Assembly (NCBI RefSeq): GCF_028640845.1
Contig: NC_080542.1
Coordinates: 18,456,283 to 18,520,282 of the forward strand
Length of the DNA: 64,000 nucleotides
DNA from: Ahaetulla prasina
Lineage: Eukaryota > Chordata > Lepidosauria > Squamata > Colubridae
Reading direction: 5' to 3'
Shown: positions 23,303 through 36,600 of the stretch, one piece after another
Numbering within the stretch: the first letter of the stretch is position 1
Layout of the letters: the number at the start of each line of letters is the position of its first letter
Translations under genes and position numbers: made by a program
The notes under the pieces: model-generated
The model's input: only the letters and a program-made list of their open reading frames with translations
What the model was told of the DNA's origin: nothing
The model's database searches: none

Positions 23303-23743
23303 CTTCCTTAGAAATTAAACAGCACAAACTTAGTCCTGGCAAATCTCTTTAATTCACACAGCTGTAAATTACTTTCATTTATAGTCATTGACCAATCAGA
23401 GTATTTAATAAGGGAATGGTAAAGAAGTTAGGGAAGAAATTTGACTTCTCAAGTTTATGTTTTTATCCTTCCAGCATACAAAGTGTAGCTTCTTAGTATT
23501 TTCTTTCCTTGATAGGGAATCATCATTGTTGTAAACACTTTTAAACTTTTAATAAAATGCAGATTTAACATAGTTTGAAAAAGATTTTTATTTACCAAAA
23601 AACCAACAATTCGCATTGAATAATTCTGAACTATTCAGTTAACAGCAAGTCAATATCTTCAAAGGGACACTAGTTTTAACCCACACTGCTAGCTTTATAT
23701 TTCCATTTTTGAACTACCACTCCTAATTATTTCTCAAGCAATG
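23303..23743. other. 3' flank of V2R-B
   Basis: Non-coding. Several AATAAA-like motifs occur on the minus strand but none can be assigned firmly. No repeat recognised. Confidence 0.5.
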
Positions 23744-24648
23744 TCAAACATTATTTTTCCTTACCAATTGCTCCTTCTTATTTAATTCAGGACGTATTAC
23801 AATAATGTAGCATTTTGGAAGGAAAATGCAACTCAGTAAACCAAAAGCAGAGGCTAATATGGAGAAAACCTCCACGGCCACCATGAATTTTCCTTTGGTG
23901 CTCAAGTAGGTGGGGATGAAGGATATCCAAACACTGCAAAACACCAACATGCTGAAAGTGATGAACTTGGCTTCATTGAAACTGTCAGGCAGTTTCCTGG
24001 CAAAGAAAGCCACTGTGAAGCTGACAATGGCCAGAAGACCCATGTAGCCCAGCACAACGTAGAACATCATCTCTGAACCTTCATTGCATTGCACTATGAT
24101 CTCACCCACTTGGGAATGCTTCTCTAATTCTGGAAAGGGTGGCTTCTTCACCAACCAAACAGCACAGATGACAATCTGAATCAAAGAACATGGCACAATG
24201 ACCAAGATTGCTAGTCTTTTCCCCATCCATTTCCTCATCTTATTCCCTGGTTTTGTAGCCACAAAGGCCAGAACCACAGTGATTGTTTTGGCCAGTACAC
24301 AGGAAACAGCAATGGAGAAGGTGATGCCAAACACGGCCTGCCTTAAAAGGCAAGTCACCTTACTAGGTCTTCCAATGAAGAAGAGGGAGCAGAGAAAACA
24401 TAGGAGCAAAGAGGAGAGCAGGATACATGTGATGCTCCAGTTGTTGGCTTTCACAATGGGAGAGTTTGAGTGCAACCTGAAGATCGCCATCACAACGAGT
24501 GTCGTCAGAGAAAGAAAAAGTGCGAAAGATGTCAGAGCTGCTCCCAGGCCTTCTTTATAGGACAGGTAAGTCATTACTTTGGGAATGCATTCCTGCTGAT
24601 TTGTGTTAGGATACTGTTCTTCTTGGCAAGGCTCACATTCATCTGCAT
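23744..24648 (-). CDS. V2R-B exon 6 (seven-transmembrane domain, stop)
   Basis: Acceptor ATCTTCAG. It encodes the final linker cysteines ([18 protein letters not shown]) and seven helices. Motifs are [72 protein letters not shown] and [15 protein letters not shown]. The stop is at 23744-23746. Confidence 0.93.
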
Positions 24649-27600
24649 CTGAAGATCACAAGCATAAGTTCAGTATTATAAGTTTCTGCTAATATTTTTT
24701 CATACTTTCTGCTCTTTGTGCATTACTTGATGGAGAAAAGGTAGTACAGAACTCTACAAAAATCATTTAAAACAGCAGTCCCCATCTTTTCTGGCTTTGA
24801 GGATCAATGACATTCCCAGTAGTGGGGGAGGGCAGAGAGGGGATGGTTCCACAGAAGCATAAGTTCAGTATTATAAGTTTCTGCTAATATTTTTTCATAC
24901 TTTCTACTCTTTGTGCATTACTTGATGGAGAAAAGGTAGTACAGAACTCTACAAAAATCATTTAAAACAGCAGTCCCCATCTTTTCTGGCTTTGAGGATC
25001 AATGACATTCCCAGTAGTGGGGGAGGGCAGAGAGGGGATGGTTCCACAGAAGCAGTGGGCAAGCAAGCACAGCTAAATTTGCACGAGCAGCATGAAGCTT
25101 TTGCAGATTTGTAGATTCACACGTTCACACCCATGTTCTCACACAACTTGCAAGGCTTGGTTCTAAAAAGGCCATGGCCCAGGGGTTGGGGATCCCTGAT
25201 TTAAAAACACAAATCAATGCAAGAATAATCTTTGAATATGCTATTAAAGAATGTAATTCATAATAAAATCACTAGACATAGATAAGGGATAAAGATGCTC
25301 CACAAGCAAAAAGTTGAAAATTTCTGGATGTTCTCCGAGATAGATCTGAATTTCTTTACTTACCCATTTGAGTTGAGATCCTACTTGTAGGACACTGAAT
25401 ACAATCATAACAACAGATTTGTTTCCCCTGCTGAATTAGTTTGTTCTGTCCAGGATGGCAGCTCTCAACACAGGTAGATTTTGGCACCATCTGTTAATAT
25501 TATCCAGAAAAAAGAGTTTGTAGAACAAGAAATAGTTTTCTCCTCTCTGACACTCTCACTGCTAATTCTGAATTACATATTATTGGAACAGATAGATTTT
25601 ACAAATTACGAATTATGAAGCAGGTTATTAATATCATAGAAAGATTCCTAATAACACAATTGTCTCATGTTGGTAACTCTTTCTGTGTTTTTTCTTTTTC
25701 TCAATGTATTTCCCAAATTCAGCTCTCTTAACAAAACTCCTTGTCATTCTCCAGATTATGTCTGTTAAATACTACTCAGATGACACTGATATTAAACTTA
25801 AGAAAATATAACAGTTCCAACCTGATGAAACTTGGGATTCCATGTAATGGCACTTGCATTAATGGTGAATTCTTTTCCAAATTGAACGTTGGGATCAATT
25901 CTTCCAACTTGGACTCTCTGGAAGGATTCATTGGGAAGAGTTACCAAATTGATGAGGTCATAGCCTATTGCTAAGTCCCTATCTTCATTGAGAAATATTT
26001 CATCGCCAACATTATTGTTAAAGTGGACTCGTCTCAAAAATGAATTAAGCTAGATGGAAAGTGGAGAACTAGGTTAATGTTCTAATGAGAAGAAAGTGTC
26101 CCTTGAAACATCAGTGATGTGACATTTAAACTGACATTGGTGCAGTACTGAAAATTAATGTCTTCCAAGTAAGAATTGAAAAGTTTTTATCCAAAGAAAA
26201 CATGGATGGTTACTCATAAAAGCAATATTTTTCACCTGAATCGGGAAACCATCCTGCTTCATTCAAAGAATGAAGAAAGGAATGGAGGCTTGACGGTAAG
26301 CAATAACTCTTTATTAATGACTCACTGACAAAAGGAACTCATTGACAAAAGGAACAAACGGACGCCAAGTAAAAAGGCAATATTACCGAGCAAACGCACT
26401 TTCTCTCACAGCTGCTATTTATATAGCAGCAATCAACTATTGGCCAATGACGGTCACTCATTTCTCCCGCTGGGTAAGGGGAAACGTCACAGCCAATAGG
26501 CAACGATTCTCTGTTGCCAAGAAGAGGCATGGCTGGTGACTTCCAGTGGCTCCGCTTCGTTAATGGCGGTCTATTTCAGACCGCCAGTTCTGTGTGATTC
26601 TGTAGAGCCGCTCAGACAGCATTAATCTGCTGTCAAACGGCTTGAAAATCTTTCCCTTGGGCAAAAAGGGAGAGGTGAGCATTCGGGCTGAAGTAGAGCC
26701 CCCAGGAAAGCCCCAGGAAGATTTCTGGTGGCTTGATGGGAACGCTCCTTCTATAGCCCAAAAAAAGCTCCGGAATCCGGAACTCTTCTGCCAAATGGCA
26801 GAACAAAACGCAGCGCCCATCTCCGCGACTGAAATGGATTAGTGAAGGACTGCCAATGTGGACAGAGCTGAAACAGGAGCATTGGCATTTGATTGTAAGA
26901 AGATTTTAACTCCCTGACAGAGAAGGTATTCGTAGTCAAGACTGGAGATGATGAAAGGAAATGGCGTTTTGTGTATCGAAAGGAAATGGCGTTTTGTGTA
27001 TTGGAAGTGAAAGCTAAGGAAATGCTTATTACAATTGCTGGCATGGAACCTTTAAGAAGAATATAACAAGATATTTTTAAAATGGAATTGTTTTGTCTCT
27101 TTTTTTTATCTTTTTAATACAGTGTTTAAGAAGAAAAGTTTACTGAATTTTTCTTTTTCTTTTTCTTCTTGATATTACTTAGTTTAAAAATGGCTTTTAA
27201 GCAAAGAGAATTAACCACTTCTAAAATATTGGAAATTTCTTCAGTTCAGATACGGAAATTAAAAGAAGATATCAAAGAAGGTTTAAGGAATTTTTTGCAG
27301 GAGCTTATGGAGGCTCATCTTTCAGAAATAGATCAAAAATTTAATGAAATGGAGAAAGAAAACTGGATTTTAAAGATATGGTGGAAGAGCAGAGGAGGGA
27401 GATGAAAAAATTAAAGGAATCAATTACCCCTTTATTGCTATCTAGTATTCAGACAGAGGAAAGACTGGAAGAACTTAACCAAATTAATTTAGATTTGCAA
27501 GGGAAAATAGATGAAGTTCAAATTAATTTGAATTTAGAAAATAAAATAGATGATATTCAGGTTAAGGTGGATAGGGCAGATGAAGAAAGGGTTATATTAC

Positions 27601-30600
27601 AATATAAATTAATGGACTATGCTATAAGGATGAGGGGATTAAAAGAATGTAGGGAGGAAAGGGTGGTTCAATCTGTACGGTAAGTGGGAGAGGCAGATAT
27701 GGCGGAGGGGGGGGGCCATATCGAGTGTGGGGAGCACGTGCTCGATGTCTGAAAACGATCACGTGCTCCGGCCCCTTAGTCCCTACCCGTTCCTCAGGCG
27801 GCCATGATCCTCAGAGCCTGGATTTTCGGTTGATGTTATGTAATGCCCGGTCCGTGGCAAATAAAGCCCCCTTGATTTGTGATCTTATTCAGGGGGAGCC
27901 CGCGGACCTTATGGGCATTACGGAGACCTGGTTGGGGCCAGAGGGGGGGGTTCCCCTCGTCGAACTGTGCCCCCCAGGTTTCCGAGCATTCCATCAGCCG
28001 AGGGTCCAGGGTAGGGGTGGAGGGGTGGCGGTTGTCATTAAGGAAGATCTAGAGCCGAGGGAGGCCACTGTTCCTCAGATTGCCGGCTGTGAATCCCTTT
28101 ATGTGAGGTGGGGCCATAGGAATCAGTTGGGCTTGTTGATCACGTACCTGGCTCCTTGCTGCGTGACCACAGCCCTGCCCGAGCTGCTGGAGTTATTTGC
28201 CACTGTGGCAGTTGAGACCCCCAGACTGATAGTTATGGGGGATTTCAACTTGCCATCAGCTGGCTTATTATCGACTGCAGCTCGGGAGTTCCAGGCTTCC
28301 ATGACGGCCTTGGACCTGATTCGAGTAAATGATGGCCCTACGCACATGGGGGGAGGCACGCTGGATCTGATTTATATCTCTGGTCAGTGGCTAAATGATC
28401 TGATACTAGACGATTTAGTAACAGAACCAATGTCATGGACAGATCATTTTCTCCTTCGTCTGGACTTCCGAACCGCTACCCACCATCGCAGGGAGACGGA
28501 ACCTACACGCTGGTTCCGTCCCAGGCGCCTGATGGACCCTGAGAGGTTCCTGACGGAGCTTGGGCCATTCCCTGAGGATCTGGCCCACGGCACGACTGAG
28601 GAACTAGTTGCGGCCTGGGAACAGGCCGCGCTGGGGCCTTGGACCGTGTCGTGCCTTTGCGCCTCTGACCCGCGCAGATCTCGCCTGGCCCTTGGTTCTC
28701 CGAGGGCTGAGAGAGATGAAACGCCGGAGAAGACGCCTAGAGAGCACTTGGAGGTCCAGTCATTCCGGCTGATCGGACACTAGTTAGGTCTTATTCTAGG
28801 ACCTACCTAGTGGCAATGAGGGAGGCGGCGTTCACGCCCACCCTCATTGCGCCGGCAGATAACCGCCCGGCCGCCCTGTTTGGTGACCCGCCCTCCTTCA
28901 TCAGGAGGTGCGGGATGACCCGTTACAGGACGTGCGAGGAGTTTAATGGTTATCTATATGACAAAATCGCTCAGCCCGGGATGGTCTGGACCGAAATTGG
29001 GATGATCCAAGCGAGGAGAGGAGGCACGCCTTGTTGAGTCTGTTTGGGATGAATTTGACCCTGTGGCTCCCGAGGACGTGGACAGGTTGTTGGGAGGCTC
29101 CGCGCCACTACATGTTTATTGGATCCGTGTCCTTCCTGGCTGGTGCTGGCCACTCAGGAGGTGACACGAGGCTGGCTCCAGAGGATTATAAATGCTTCTT
29201 TGTTGGAAGGGTTTTCCTGCCGCCTTGAAAGAGGCGGTGGTGAGACCCTCCTCAAGAAGCCTCTTTGGACCCGGCTATTTTGGGAAATTATCGGCCAGTC
29301 TCCAACCTTCGCCGTTGCGAAGGTTGTAGAGAGTGCTGTGGCGCGTCAGCTACCCCAATACCTGGAAGAATCCGTCTATCTAGACCTGCTCCAGTCCGGC
29401 TTCCGACCCGGTTACAGCACGGAGACAGCTTTGGTCGCATTGGTGGATGATCTCTGGAGGGCCAGGGACAGGGGTTATTCCTCTGCCCTGGTCCTATTAG
29501 ACCTCTCAGCGGCTTTTGATACCATCGACCATGGTATCTGCTGCGCCCGGCTGGGGGATTGGGAGTGGGAGGCACCGCATCGGTGGTTCTCCTCCTATCT
29601 CTCCGACCGGTCGCAGACGGTGTTGACAGGAGGGCAGAGGTCGACCGCGAGGGCCCTCACTTGTGGGTGCCGCAGGGTCGATTCTCTCGCCTTCTGTTCA
29701 ACATCTACATGAAGCCGCTGGGTGAGATCATTAGTGGCTTTGGGGTGAAGTACCATCAGTACGCTGATGACACTCAGCTGTACTTCCACCCCAGGTCACC
29801 CCAATGAAGTTGTTGAAGTGCTGTCCCGGTGTTTGGAAGCCGTCGGGTCTGGATGGGGAGAAACAGGCTCAAGCTCAATCCTCCAAGACGGAGTGGCTGT
29901 GGATGCCGGCATCTCGATTCAGTCAGCTGCAGCTGCAGCTGACTGTTGGAGGCGAGTTATTGGCCCCAAAGGATAGGGTGCGCAACTTAGGGTCCTCCTG
30001 GATGAGCGGCTGTCGCTTGAAGATCATCTGACGGCCGTCTCCAGGGGGCCTTCCACCAGGTTCGCCTGGTTCGGCAGTTGCGCCTTCCTTGATCGGGATG
30101 CCTTGTGCACAGTCACTCACGCACTGCTACCTCTCGCTTGGATTATTGTAATGCTCTACATGGGGCTCCCTTGAGGTGCACTCGGCTTCAGCTAGTCCAG
30201 AATGCAGCTGCGCTGGTGATAGAGGGAGTGTCGCACCTCCCATGTAACACCTCTCCTGCGCAGACTGCACTGGCTTCCTGTGGCTTTCGGGTGCACTTTA
30301 AGGTTTTGGTTATGACCTTTAAAGCGCTCCATGGCTTAGGGCCTGGGTACTTACGGGACCGCCTACTGTTACCATATGCCTCCCACCGACCCGTACGCTC
30401 TCACAGAGAGGGACTTCTCAGGGTGCCGTCCGCCAAGCAATGTCGGCTGGCGGCCCCCAGGGGAAGGTCCTTCTCTGTGGGGGCTCCCACACTCTGGAAC
30501 GAGCTTCCCCCGGGTTTACGCCAAATACCTGACCTTCGGACCTTTCGCCGCGGACTGGAGACACATCTTTTATTCAGCTGTTAGTTTTTTATGGATTTTA

Positions 30601-33600
30601 TAGTTTTTATTAATTTTAAATGGGGTTTTAGTTTTTATAGATTTTTAAATTTTTAGGCAAATTATAATAAGTTTTTTAATTTTATATTTTATATATAGTG
30701 TCTTGTTTGTTTTTATTTGCCTGTACACCGCCCTGAGTCCTTCGGGAGAAGGGCGGTATAAAAATTTAATAAATGAAATGAAATGAAATGAAATGAAAAT
30801 TTGAAAGAGATTTTTACTCAGGCCTTTGCTCAGATAGATGGAGTGGAACCAGAAGATTTTGAAGTTAATATTGAAAAAATTTATCGTGTTAATTCTTGAT
30901 TGGCAAGGTAGAAATGTTTACTGAGAGATGTGGTTATTTATTTTACAAATAAGATTAGGTATGGAATTTTGCAAGCATTTTATAAAAATAAATTTCAAAT
31001 ATTAGGACAAGATATAATAATGATGAAGGAAATTCTTCCTAAAATGTTAAGAAAGAGAAAAGAATTTGCCTTTTTAGTGGATGAGCTTAAGAAACAGCAG
31101 ATATATTTTAGATGGGAAGTTCCAGCTGGCTTAACAGTGAATTATAAAGGAAGAAAGTATTTTCTCAATACAGTTTTCAAAGCACGAGATTACTACACTA
31201 ATGTATTAAAGATTGGGAATCCTTTATCGATAGATGTTAAGTTGATTGATGAATAGATGGTGGAAAATGTGTAAGATAGAAGATAAGGGGAGGGAGAATG
31301 TTTAATTCTATTATATATGATTATGGTTAATTTTTGTAAATGATTTATTTTGGATATAAATGTGTAATTTTAGGGTTATTATTTGATATATTTGAGGTAT
31401 AAAGGAATAGGAAGATGGAATATTGTTTAATTTTGGAGGATAGATAGTAAAATCTAGGAATTTGGATTAAATATTATATTTGAGAGATGAATGTAATGTT
31501 GTTATATGGTTAACTAGAATTTAATTGTTATAACTGATATATTTTGGATAAGTTATAGGTGTAATTTTAATAACGTTATTTGATATAAGCAAGGTAAAGT
31601 GAAGATTTTAATTATTACAATTGATATATTGTGGAGATAATATAGGATTAACAATAATATTTGTAAGATTATTTGATGTATGTAAATGATATCAAAGATA
31701 TGAAAAGATGGATTATTGTTTACCTTTGGAGGTTGGACAGTAAAATTTAAGAAATTAAGTTGGAAATATGAACTATTATTGAGATACTGCTTAAGGAAGA
31801 AAGACATTACAGAAGAATCCTTGGTGAATATTGGAAGATGGAACGTTGTTTTGGTATTACAACTGACCTACAACCTACAACTGACCTACAACCTACAACT
31901 GACCCCATTTCATTGGGTTCACAAGCCCTAGAGATCACAGAAAAGGAAGTGCTGGACCTATTTCACAGACAAAAGCCAGGAAAAGCTCCAGGCCCAGACA
32001 AGATAACTCCTTCTTGCTTAAAAGTCTGTGCTGACCAATTGGCCCCCATCTTCACCCATATTTTCAATAAATCACTAGAGATGTGCTATGTTCCTTCTTG
32101 CTTCAAACGCTCTACCATCATCCCAGTGCCGAAGAAGCCCACCATCAAGGAACTGAATGACTACAGACCAGTTGCTCTAACATCTGTAGTCATGAAAACC
32201 TTTGAAAGGCTAGTGCTTTCCTACCTGAAAACCATCACGAATCCGCTCTTAGACCCCTTGCAATTTGCATACCGAGCAAATAGATCAACAGATGATGCTG
32301 TTAATATGGCTCTGCACTACATCCTACAACATCTTGAGTCTCCAAAGACCTATGCAAGGGTTCTTTTTGTAGACTTTAGTTCAGCATTCAATACCATCAT
32401 TCCAGACATTCTTCTAACTAAGCTAAACCAGCTACAGGTACCGGAACAGACTTGTAAGTGGATCACAAGCTTCCTAACAAACAGGAAGCAGCAGGTGAAG
32501 CTAAGCAAGATCACATCAAATACCTGTACAATTAGCACAGGGGCCCCCCAAGGCTGTGTGCTCTCCCCACTTCTCTTCTCTCTGTATACCAATGACTGCA
32601 TCTCCAATGATCCATTTGTTAAGCTACTGAAGTTCGCAGATGACACAACAGTGATTGGTCTCATTCGAGACAATGACGAATCCGCATATAGACGAGAGGT
32701 CGAACGACTAGCCTTGTGGTGCAACCAAAACAATCTGGAACTGAACACATTCAAAACTGTAGAAATGGTGGTAGACTTTAGGAAAAACCCTTCCATACTT
32801 CCACCTCTCACAATACTTGATAACACAGTATCAACTGTAGAAGCCTTCAAATTTCTGGGTTCTATCATATCGCAAGATCTCAAATGGACAGCTAACATCA
32901 AAACATCATTAAAAAAGGACAACAAAGAATGTTCTTTCTGCGCCAACTCAGTAAGCTCAAACTGCCCAAGGAGCTGCTGATCCAATTCTACAGAGGAATT
33001 ATTGAGTCTGTCATTTGCACCTCTATAACTGTCTGGTTCGGTTCTGCAACCCAACAAGAAAAACACAGACTTCAGAGGATAATTAGAACTGCAGAAAAAA
33101 ATAATTGCTACCAACTTGCCTTCCATTGAGGACCTGTATACTGCACGAATCAAGAAGAGGGCCGTGAAAATATTTGCAGATCCCTCGCATCCTGGACAAA
33201 AACTGTTTCAACTCCTACCATCAAAACGACGCTATAGAGCACTGCACACCAGAACAACTAGACACAAGAACAGTTTTTTCCCGAAGGCCATCACTCTGCT
33301 AAACAAATAATTCCCTCAACACTGTCAGACTATTTACTGAATCTGCACTACTATTAATCGTTTCATAGTTCCCATCACCAATCTCTTTCTACTTATGACT
33401 GTATGACTATAACTTGTTGCTGGCAATCCTTATGATTTATATTGATATATTGATCATCAATTGTGTTGTAAATGTTGTACCTTGATGAACGTATCTTTTC
33501 TTTTATGTACACTGAGAGCATATGCACCAAGACAAATTCCTTGTGTGTCCAATCACACTTGGCCAATAAATTCTATTCTATTCTATTCTATTCTATTCTA

Positions 33601-36600
33601 TTGATTGATGAAGGTTGGATATTAAAAACTATGTACTTTATTGAAGGACAAACACCAACTCAATCGGAAATTTCTGAGAACTCTAGGAGTGGAATGGTCT
33701 GATATATAATGGATTGGAAGAAATGTATTTTCTTTGTTTCTGGAAGGGGAGTTGAGGTTTTAAGGAGTGACTATGGATTATGATTTGTGTTATATTTTAA
33801 TTTTTGACTGTTAGTTTTATACCCTGTATTCGGTTCTGGGAAGTCCTGGGGGGAGGGGGGAGGGAGGGGAAGGGAGGGGGAGGGGGGATGAGGGTAGAAA
33901 ATGGATTGATGATTAATGTACAGAGATGATTGAAGAAGTATAATTAATGATTGAAGAAGTATAATTAATTAAATACAAATATGATTAAATAAAAAATGTA
34001 AGATCAGAGCTGCCTAGCTACCACTTCAGAATTACGGGAAAGAAGGAAGTAGAAGAGAGAAGGAGGTAGGAAAGAGAAGAGGAGGAAGAGGGAAGGAAGG
34101 AAGAGGGATAGAAGAGGGAGAAGAAAGGAGTAGGGAGGAAGGAGGACAGGATGTAGATAAGAGAAGGGGAGGATGGTCGTGGAAAGTAGAAGAAGGTAGA
34201 GAAGGGAAGAGAGTTAAAGGAAGGGGGTGGTGACCGGGCAGGTCTGATTAATTGTATATGCTGGTACACGAAATATGTTATTGGATATGAATGTTAAAAT
34301 AACTTTTTTAATAAAAAAAAGAAGAAGAGGCGTGGCTGCATACGCTGCATATCCCATTGTATCTAAGCCATGCATGCAAGGTGACAGAAAGGAAATAGAT
34401 TTTTGCCTTTTCCCTGAGAAACTACAAAACTGCCTATCAAATTCATTCTCCAGAGGCTCACTTCTCCCGTTTTTTAATGATGTGAAAAAATATTCTGCTT
34501 CAATTCAATAAGGAAGAAACTCAGAATGGATTGAATCATTCATTGTTTCCTACAGGGCTAAATTTAGCATCAATTTAAATCAGTATTTCAACTCCTAATT
34601 CACTTTAAATATTTTTTTTAAAAGTATCTTCCTTCTCTCAATATTCTTTTAAAAACATGTACTTGCTTTCCTCTGCAAGTTCAAAACCTGATTGTGTTTA
34701 CTCGCTGTTGTTGCATCACGTATGCTTTCGTTTTAATTCTATGTTGGTTTTCTAAATTATTTTGGTTTTTAATGGATTGACCAATCTACTTGTGAGTACC
34801 TGCCAGGGAGGAACTTTTTGGAGAGTCCATTGGTCTTGCTTTCTCCTTCCCCTCTGTTTGTTCTTCCCGGAATATAAAGCATGGAGAGAATGTGCCACAA
34901 GATACACAGCATTGTAAATGCTATAGCTCCAACCAGACATGCCCATTTCAAAGACAAAATCTGGAAGGGTCTCCAGTTTCTCTTCCCCAGTGCAATTTTT
35001 CATTTTCTCCCCATATGATACATGGATATTGAGTGAGCAGAAGAATGTTGATGTCCAGAATTCAGACAGGAAATAAAATGTAGACTTCAGAGGATTTATT
35101 TCCTCAAGAAAATTCTGAAATTCGGACACCACTTTGGTATGGAGTGAGAATGACAGGGTGCCATTGAAGGATCTTTTGCTAAATCGTCTGGCAGGATTTT
35201 GAGCAGTGAAATCCCATTCAGATGTTGTGATCCACACCTTCTCCAGAGGCTTGTTATGACCAATTTCCATTGAGTATAAAACCATCTGTAATCCTTCCAG
35301 AGACTGACCATTTCCGTATACAATGAACACATTGATTTTATTTTGGGAGATAACAGATTGAATTTGAAGGATTTTTTTCTGAAGTATCTCTCTTAACAAA
35401 AATAGTGACAAAATTGGGATTATCTGTACCCCAGCTATACAAATATTATTTTGTAAGAGCTTGGGTCTCAGAGTTCGAAGAAAGTTTTCACCACTTTCAT
35501 CATCTGAAACAATTAGACTAATCCAATTCCATCCAAAATACTTCAGAAGTTGAACTATTCCCATGTATTGAAGAGCTTCATTAGAAACCATACGATAGAA
35601 AGAAGGAAAACCAATTTTGTCTCTCAACATGGGGTCAGACGACCCATAACTAACCTAGGGGAAAACATTTTAAATCAAAGAAAAACATTCAATTTTGTAT
35701 AAACTGTTTTTAAATACCTGCTATTATTAGATCCAAATATACTGGATATTCTTAAAAATACACTTTAGTATATTGTTTGGCTGGTGGATAGACTCACTTA
35801 CATGGTGGATGGGTGGTCCTTTTGAAGATGAGAAATTCCAGTTAAGTAAATTTCATATCTATGTGGTCACTAAGAGTCAATATCAACCTGATGGCACATA
35901 GTCAGACCATCAAGCAATCAGTGTATTGAATTTGAAATTCATAAAGAGGATATGAAAGAAATTTGATTTCTCAAGTTTACATTTCAACTCTACAGCTATC
36001 TAAGTGTACTTTCTTTCCTGAGTTAGAAATCACATAGATGTAAAATGATAGCTCAAACAATAGAAGAATTTATCTTAGCTGTTATTCTCCTTTTCCTTCC
36101 ATATACCTATTTCCAAAGACTTACCTGTGGAATCTTGTAAGTACTTAAAATGTTGGCCATGTGAATAGAATTTTCTGAGGTGAGTCCCCCAATGGTGGCC
36201 ATGACTTCCTCTTCAGTGACACAGTAATAATTGAGTGGATCTCCTTGTCTAAGAAAGAGAAGATCCACAGTGGTCCAAGTGGTTCTCCATGAATTGTAAG
36301 CATTGTCATAAATCTTGGACCCTAAAGTGTTGTTGGGTAACAGATCAGGATTCTTGTTGACTTCTTTAATGGCGAAAATAAAAGCAAGGACATGCTGATA
36401 GTTTTTAAGGATTAGACTGCCAAGAGAATTGTGAGTGTTAAGATTTTAAGGGCTGATAATTAAGTGACTTGTAGCTTAGATCCTTGTTTACCCATAGAGC
36501 TCAACTAAATGTTTTTCTCTATATGATGAAAAACTCTTTCTGATATAAATTGTCCAGATATTCCCCTAAAGAAAAGTGAATAGGTTTCTTCCTTCTCTTC

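Larger units (their letters stand above)
26536..34321 (+). mobile_element. L1 LINE in V2R-B intron 3, invaded by L2 and CR1-type LINEs
   Basis: The element is bounded by AAGAAGAGGCATGGCTG (26519-26535) and AAGAAGAGGCGTGGCTG (34322-34338), a 17-bp target duplication with one CpG-type difference. A G/C-rich 5' UTR is followed by ORF1 (27190-27660 and 30798-31256). After ORF1 there is repetitive AT-rich DNA instead of ORF2, so ORF2 is deleted. The 3' UTR has a strong G-rich run (33848-33894) and purine-rich DNA to a poly(A) at 34306-34320. Nested insertions are the L2 at 27661-30797 and a CR1-type LINE at 31838-33601. Without them it would be about 2.9 kb. Confidence 0.85.
26283..34386 (-). mobile_element. 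LTR-like sequence split by the L1 insertion
   Basis: The parts are about 26283-26535 and 34322-34386. On the minus strand it has a CCAAT-type block (ATTGGCCAAT), a TATA-like GCTATATAAATAGC and an ATAAAGAGTTATTGC downstream. This layout parallels the gypsy LTR at 60845-61022. The outer limits are uncertain and no convincing target duplication was found, so this is tentative. Confidence 0.4.
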
